Positions 14,539-16,663 of a stretch of DNA of 16,663 bases are shown here, in pieces. Under the pieces are notes generated by a model. It saw only the letters and a program-made list of their open reading frames with translations. It was not told the origin of the DNA and searched no databases. Each line of letters starts with the position of its first letter. The stretch's first letter is position 1. Position numbers and translations under genes: made by a program. The stretch comes from CAG-877 sp045125935 (GTDB taxonomy: Bacteria > Bacillota_I > Bacilli_A > RF39 > UBA660), in NCBI GenBank assembly GCA_045125935.1, contig JBGVNW010000028.1, forward strand, positions 1 to 16,663, read 5' to 3'.

Positions 14539-15996
14539 TTATCCTTTAATTAATTGACTAAATCTTTCTCCATCTAAACCGATTAATTTATATTCCTTTT
14601 CATCAAAACCAAAGCAACTACTATAACCATTATAACCCCAGCCGACAAATGATTGAAGTAGACTATCTTCATTATACATATAAATATTCCACCAAGCACC
14701 ATCTAAATTTATGACACCAGTTATTTTCGTTGCGCGAGAGATTAAAGTTATTATTTCTGCTATTTCTTCCTCATTAGTTATCGTATTAATGACCTCATCA
14801 GCATTATTTTTTACAATTATTTTTGTCGTTTCACTTATTGCTTCATCTAGAAAAAGATTTTTAAAAATATGAAGTAGACTATCTTCATTAGTAGTAATAA
14901 AATTCTCAAGATACTGATTAAAATTATCTTTATTAATCCCATCTTTAGTTATGTAGCTATAGTTTGGAAATATCTTTTCTATTTGATTTCTTTCAATGTT
15001 ATATGTAACCCCACTAAAATTAAAGTTTATGTATTCGACATTATCAATTAAAAGAAAGATAGATACAGAATTATATATTAAACTTTTTTCTAGATAATTA
15101 TTTTCATTTATATACCAATCAGTAATATGATAGTTGATTGTTAATCCTAAATTTTTAGAGTCTATTTCAAAGACATAACCATATTCTGATAGTGGTAAAC
15201 TATTAATTAAATTTCCGGTATTACTATTATTACCAAGATATTTATTTTGGTATTTAATAATATTGTCTATTCCTGATTTATTTCTATTGAATGGGACATT
15301 AGGTACAGTTTCAGAAGTATATTCTTTCTTAGTATCAACAATATAATATTCATTTTTAGTATTATAGTTAATTCTATAGACATTACAAAATGGTGCATTA
15401 TAAACCATCATATTGTTAACTGTCTTAACACTATATGAAAATCTTGGTACTTGATTAAAAGTAACTACACCAATATAATCAATAAGTATTAAAATAAGCA
15501 TAAAGAAAAGAAAATAAACATAATTACACAATACTCTTTTTTTATAACTTAATTTCTTAGTCAGTTTTGATACACCAATTAAAGAAATAATTCCTCCTAG
15601 AATAGAATATAGCAAGCCCCAACTGCTTTCACTAGGAAAGATACTCATCGACATAAACGAAATAAATAAACCAAATATCACCAATAATAAACCAATATTT
15701 TTAACCTTTTCATTTACCTTCTTATTAGTATAAGTAATTGTATTTAAAATATTTTCATCACACTTTTCTTGATATACTTCTTTTTTTAATCTTTCACCAC
15801 TCAATAATTCATTAATAGAAATATCTAATTCATCACACAAAGGTTTAAATAAAGACAAATCAGGCATATTTCTACCATTCTCCCAATTACTAATAGACTT
15901 TTCTGATACGCCTATTTTTGTGGCTAATTCTGTTTGAGTAAGTTTTTTATCCTTACGACATTTAGCAATAAATCTCCCTATTTTTTCTTGATCCAT
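14539..15996 (-). CDS. XRE-type transmembrane one-component regulator with DUF4825-like sensor
   Basis: The N-terminal 65 residues form a Cro/CI-type helix-turn-helix (QTELATKIGVSEKSISNWENG, 21-41). A linker leads to three transmembrane helices (about 101-120, 126-145, 157-178). The odd number places the last ~300 residues outside the cell. Residues 236-330 resemble DUF4825 (IDNIIKYQNKYLGNNSNTGN, then LPLSEYGYVFEI, LGLTINYH), and a second small domain (about 395-485) starts at DEVINTITNEEEIAEII and includes WGYNGYSSCFGF. The likely role is to sense an envelope or extracellular signal and repress or activate DNA directly, probably its own gene, given the inverted repeat at 16008-16036. ATG 15996 follows AAAGGAGTAA. 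No partner histidine kinase or BlaR-type protease is nearby. The domain order is clear; the DUF4825 assignment is from memory of the pattern. Confidence 0.87.
   Translation of the reverse strand: MDQEKIGRFIAKCRKDKKLTQTELATKIGVSEKSISNWENGRNMPDLSLFKPLCDELDISINELLSGERLKKEVYQEKCDENILNTITYTNKKVNEKVKNIGLLLVIFGLFISFMSMSIFPSESSWGLLYSILGGIISLIGVSKLTKKLSYKKRVLCNYVYFLFFMLILILIDYIGVVTFNQVPRFSYSVKTVNNMMVYNAPFCNVYRINYNTKNEYYIVDTKKEYTSETVPNVPFNRNKSGIDNIIKYQNKYLGNNSNTGNLINSLPLSEYGYVFEIDSKNLGLTINYHITDWYINENNYLEKSLIYNSVSIFLLIDNVEYINFNFSGVTYNIERNQIEKIFPNYSYITKDGINKDNFNQYLENFITTNEDSLLHIFKNLFLDEAISETTKIIVKNNADEVINTITNEEEIAEIITLISRATKITGVINLDGAWWNIYMYNEDSLLQSFVGWGYNGYSSCFGFDEKEYKLIGLDGERFSQLIKG
14654..14674. repeat. 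21-bp direct repeat inside the regulator gene, copy 1
   Basis: The 21 bases at 14654-14674 recur exactly at 14870-14890, 216 bases (72 codons) apart and in the same frame. Both encode NEDSLL in the extracellular part, while the flanking residues differ. Identity at synonymous positions is more than the peptide needs. Confidence 0.7.
14870..14890. repeat. 21-bp direct repeat inside the regulator gene, copy 2
   Basis: Exact copy of 14654-14674, encoding TNEDSLLH within the same reading frame. Confidence 0.7.
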
Positions 15997-16007
15997 TTCT
16001 TTTTACT

Positions 16008-16036
16008 CCTTTCACATTAAGTATATAATGTAAAGG
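16008..16036 (-). promoter_or_regulatory. Self-operator and -10 of the transmembrane regulator
   Basis: CCTTT-C-ACATTA (16008-16019) and TAATGT-AAAGG (16026-16036) are inverted arms, perfect apart from one unpaired base. The central six bases, AGTATA, read TATACT on the minus strand, a plausible -10. The left arm overlaps the AAAGGAG ribosome site. A dimeric helix-turn-helix repressor bound here would block the regulator's own transcription. A second short inverted repeat, AGGAA-N3-TTCCT, lies just upstream, within 16047-16062. Confidence 0.6.
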
Positions 16037-16097
16037 TTAAAATTTACAGGAAACATTCCTAGAGTTTAGTTTTATTGTTTTTTATAAGACAAAATTT

Positions 16098-16117
16098 AAG
16101 TAACGTTTTTGTTACTT
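16098..16117 (-). terminator. Hairpin after the VOC-family gene
   Basis: AAGTAAC (16098-16104) and GTTACTT (16111-16117) pair perfectly around six bases, immediately after the stop codon. The minus-strand tail (AAATTTTG) is weak, so termination may be leaky. Confidence 0.5.
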
Positions 16118-16504
16118 TTAGTTATTAAATCTTAATAAGTAGCCATCCGGATCTTGAATTAAGAATTCTTTATCTTCGTACACTGTATCATCTACTTTAT
16201 ATTCACTTATTTTTAAATCAACAAAAATTTTTATATTATTTTCTTTGACTTTGTGATAAAGTTTATCAACATCACTTACAGACATACTTATATTTATTCC
16301 TCTTCCAAAAGGATATTCAAGTTCTCCTGTATTCCAATTATCATTTATTTCTTCAAGCATTAGCTGATTATTTTCTAACTCTAAAAAACAAAATTTATCT
16401 TCTTTTCGCTCATAGACAATTTTAAAACCAAGAGAAGTATAAAAATTAATACTATTATTAATATCAGAAACACTAAGTTCAGGAATAAGACTATTAAATT
16501 TCAT
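16118..16504 (-). CDS. VOC-family protein (glyoxalase/bleomycin-resistance fold)
   Basis: A 128-residue protein with the paired beta-alpha-beta-beta-beta modules of the vicinal oxygen chelate fold. Module one is about 1-55 (LIPELSVSDINNSINFYTSLGFKIVYE, here named only by its ends, then FLELENNQLMLEE). Module two is about 68-128 (INISMSVSDVDKLYHKVKEN, then FLIQDPDGYLLRF). The pattern is closest to bleomycin-resistance-type members, which bind rather than cleave their ligand, as opposed to metal-dependent glyoxalase I. The ligand cannot be inferred. ATG 16504 has only a weak GTGTGG site upstream. An extended -10 (TGGTACAAT) lies 29 bases upstream. It is not clearly linked to the regulator, whose own promoter lies downstream of the hairpin. 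Confidence 0.87.
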   Translation of the reverse strand: MKFNSLIPELSVSDINNSINFYTSLGFKIVYERKEDKFCFLELENNQLMLEEINDNWNTGELEYPFGRGINISMSVSDVDKLYHKVKENNIKIFVDLKISEYKVDDTVYEDKEFLIQDPDGYLLRFNN

Positions 16505-16532
16505 AGTAACACCACACTTTCAATATAAGTTT

Positions 16533-16541
16533 ATTGTACCA
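16533..16541 (-). promoter_or_regulatory. Extended -10 promoter of the VOC-family gene
   Basis: TGG followed by TACAAT on the minus strand, 29 bases before the ATG. The -35 is weak. Confidence 0.45.
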
Positions 16542-16579
16542 TAAAAATAAAGCTATTTAATTAACATTTGTTTTAATAA

Positions 16580-16663
16580 CTAATTCGTTAATTCAACTAT
16601 TTTATCATCTTCAAAAAGATAACTCCTTAGTAAAAATCTCTTTCTTTTATACCACTGTGAAGT
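16580..16663 (-). CDS. Partial gene, C-terminal 27 codons only
   Basis: An open minus-strand frame runs in from the right window edge and ends at TAG 16580-16582. The last residues are basic and aromatic (QWYKRKRFLLRSYLFEDD) and end IVELTN. This looks like a real C-terminus in composition, but it is too short to assign. About 75 bases of AT-rich spacer separate it from the VOC gene. Confidence 0.4.
   Translation of the reverse strand, partial: TSQWYKRKRFLLRSYLFEDDKIVELTN

Noticed and set aside
16118..16504. Bleomycin or fosfomycin resistance determinant
   Set aside because: The VOC fold alone does not define the ligand. Most such small chromosomal proteins are not resistance genes.
1..16663. 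CRISPR array, tRNA or rRNA gene, complete insertion sequence, toxin-antitoxin pair
   Set aside because: No regularly spaced repeats, no cloverleaf-like sequence, no transposase and no convincing toxin-antitoxin pair were seen on reading both strands.

Overview
The window is very AT-rich. It carries standard-code bacterial genes with strong AGGAGG-type ribosome binding sites, short intergenic gaps and TTGACA/TATAAT-type promoters, many with a TGn extended -10. The gene set (UvrX-like Y-family polymerase with YolD, YdiF-like ABC-F protein, membrane XRE regulator with a DUF4825-like domain, DUF5661 and DUF1810 proteins) points to a low-GC Bacillota, probably an uncultured gut-type Bacilli or Erysipelotrichia relative. 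Trp is TGG throughout the intact genes, so there is no sign of the Mycoplasma code. The exact lineage is inference.

Layout. Almost everything is on the minus strand. Positions 1-180 hold three tandem hairpins, read as plus-strand terminators of a gene lying left of the window. A tyrosine recombinase broken by one frameshift follows (179-1128). Then come an alanine-racemase-family enzyme with two unusual active-site residues, a membrane-anchored winged-helix/zinc-ribbon protein, a secreted and membrane-anchored thioredoxin-like protein, and an HSL-type esterase behind a 200-base leader with a perfect palindrome. Two small uncharacterised-family proteins (DUF5661, DUF1810) are next. A translationally coupled DNA-damage pair (Y-family polymerase, then YolD) occupies 6030-7944.

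The only plus-strand gene, 8208-9962, has its own promoter and terminator and encodes a 584-residue protein of unknown function. Its C-terminal half resembles M3 (PepF-type) metallopeptidases in layout, but the zinc motif appears lost. To its right is a membrane-protein pseudogene with two nonsense codons (10226-11101). A three-gene operon follows, transcribed leftwards: ABC-F ATPase, YbaK/EbsC deacylase, Nudix hydrolase. Next come a possible leader or decayed small ORF, a 485-residue transmembrane one-component regulator with an inverted repeat centred on its own -10, a VOC-family protein, and the last 27 codons of a gene cut by the right edge.

How the genes fit together. The ABC-F/YbaK/Nudix operon is a translation and housekeeping cluster. 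The polymerase/YolD pair is a mutagenic repair module with no recognisable Bacillus-type SOS box. The thioredoxin-like protein, XRE regulator, pseudogene protein and zinc-ribbon protein are all membrane-tethered. I see no CRISPR array, tRNA, rRNA or complete mobile element. The candidates most worth following are the inactive-looking M3-like protein, the serine/alanine racemase ambiguity, and the self-operator of the transmembrane regulator.
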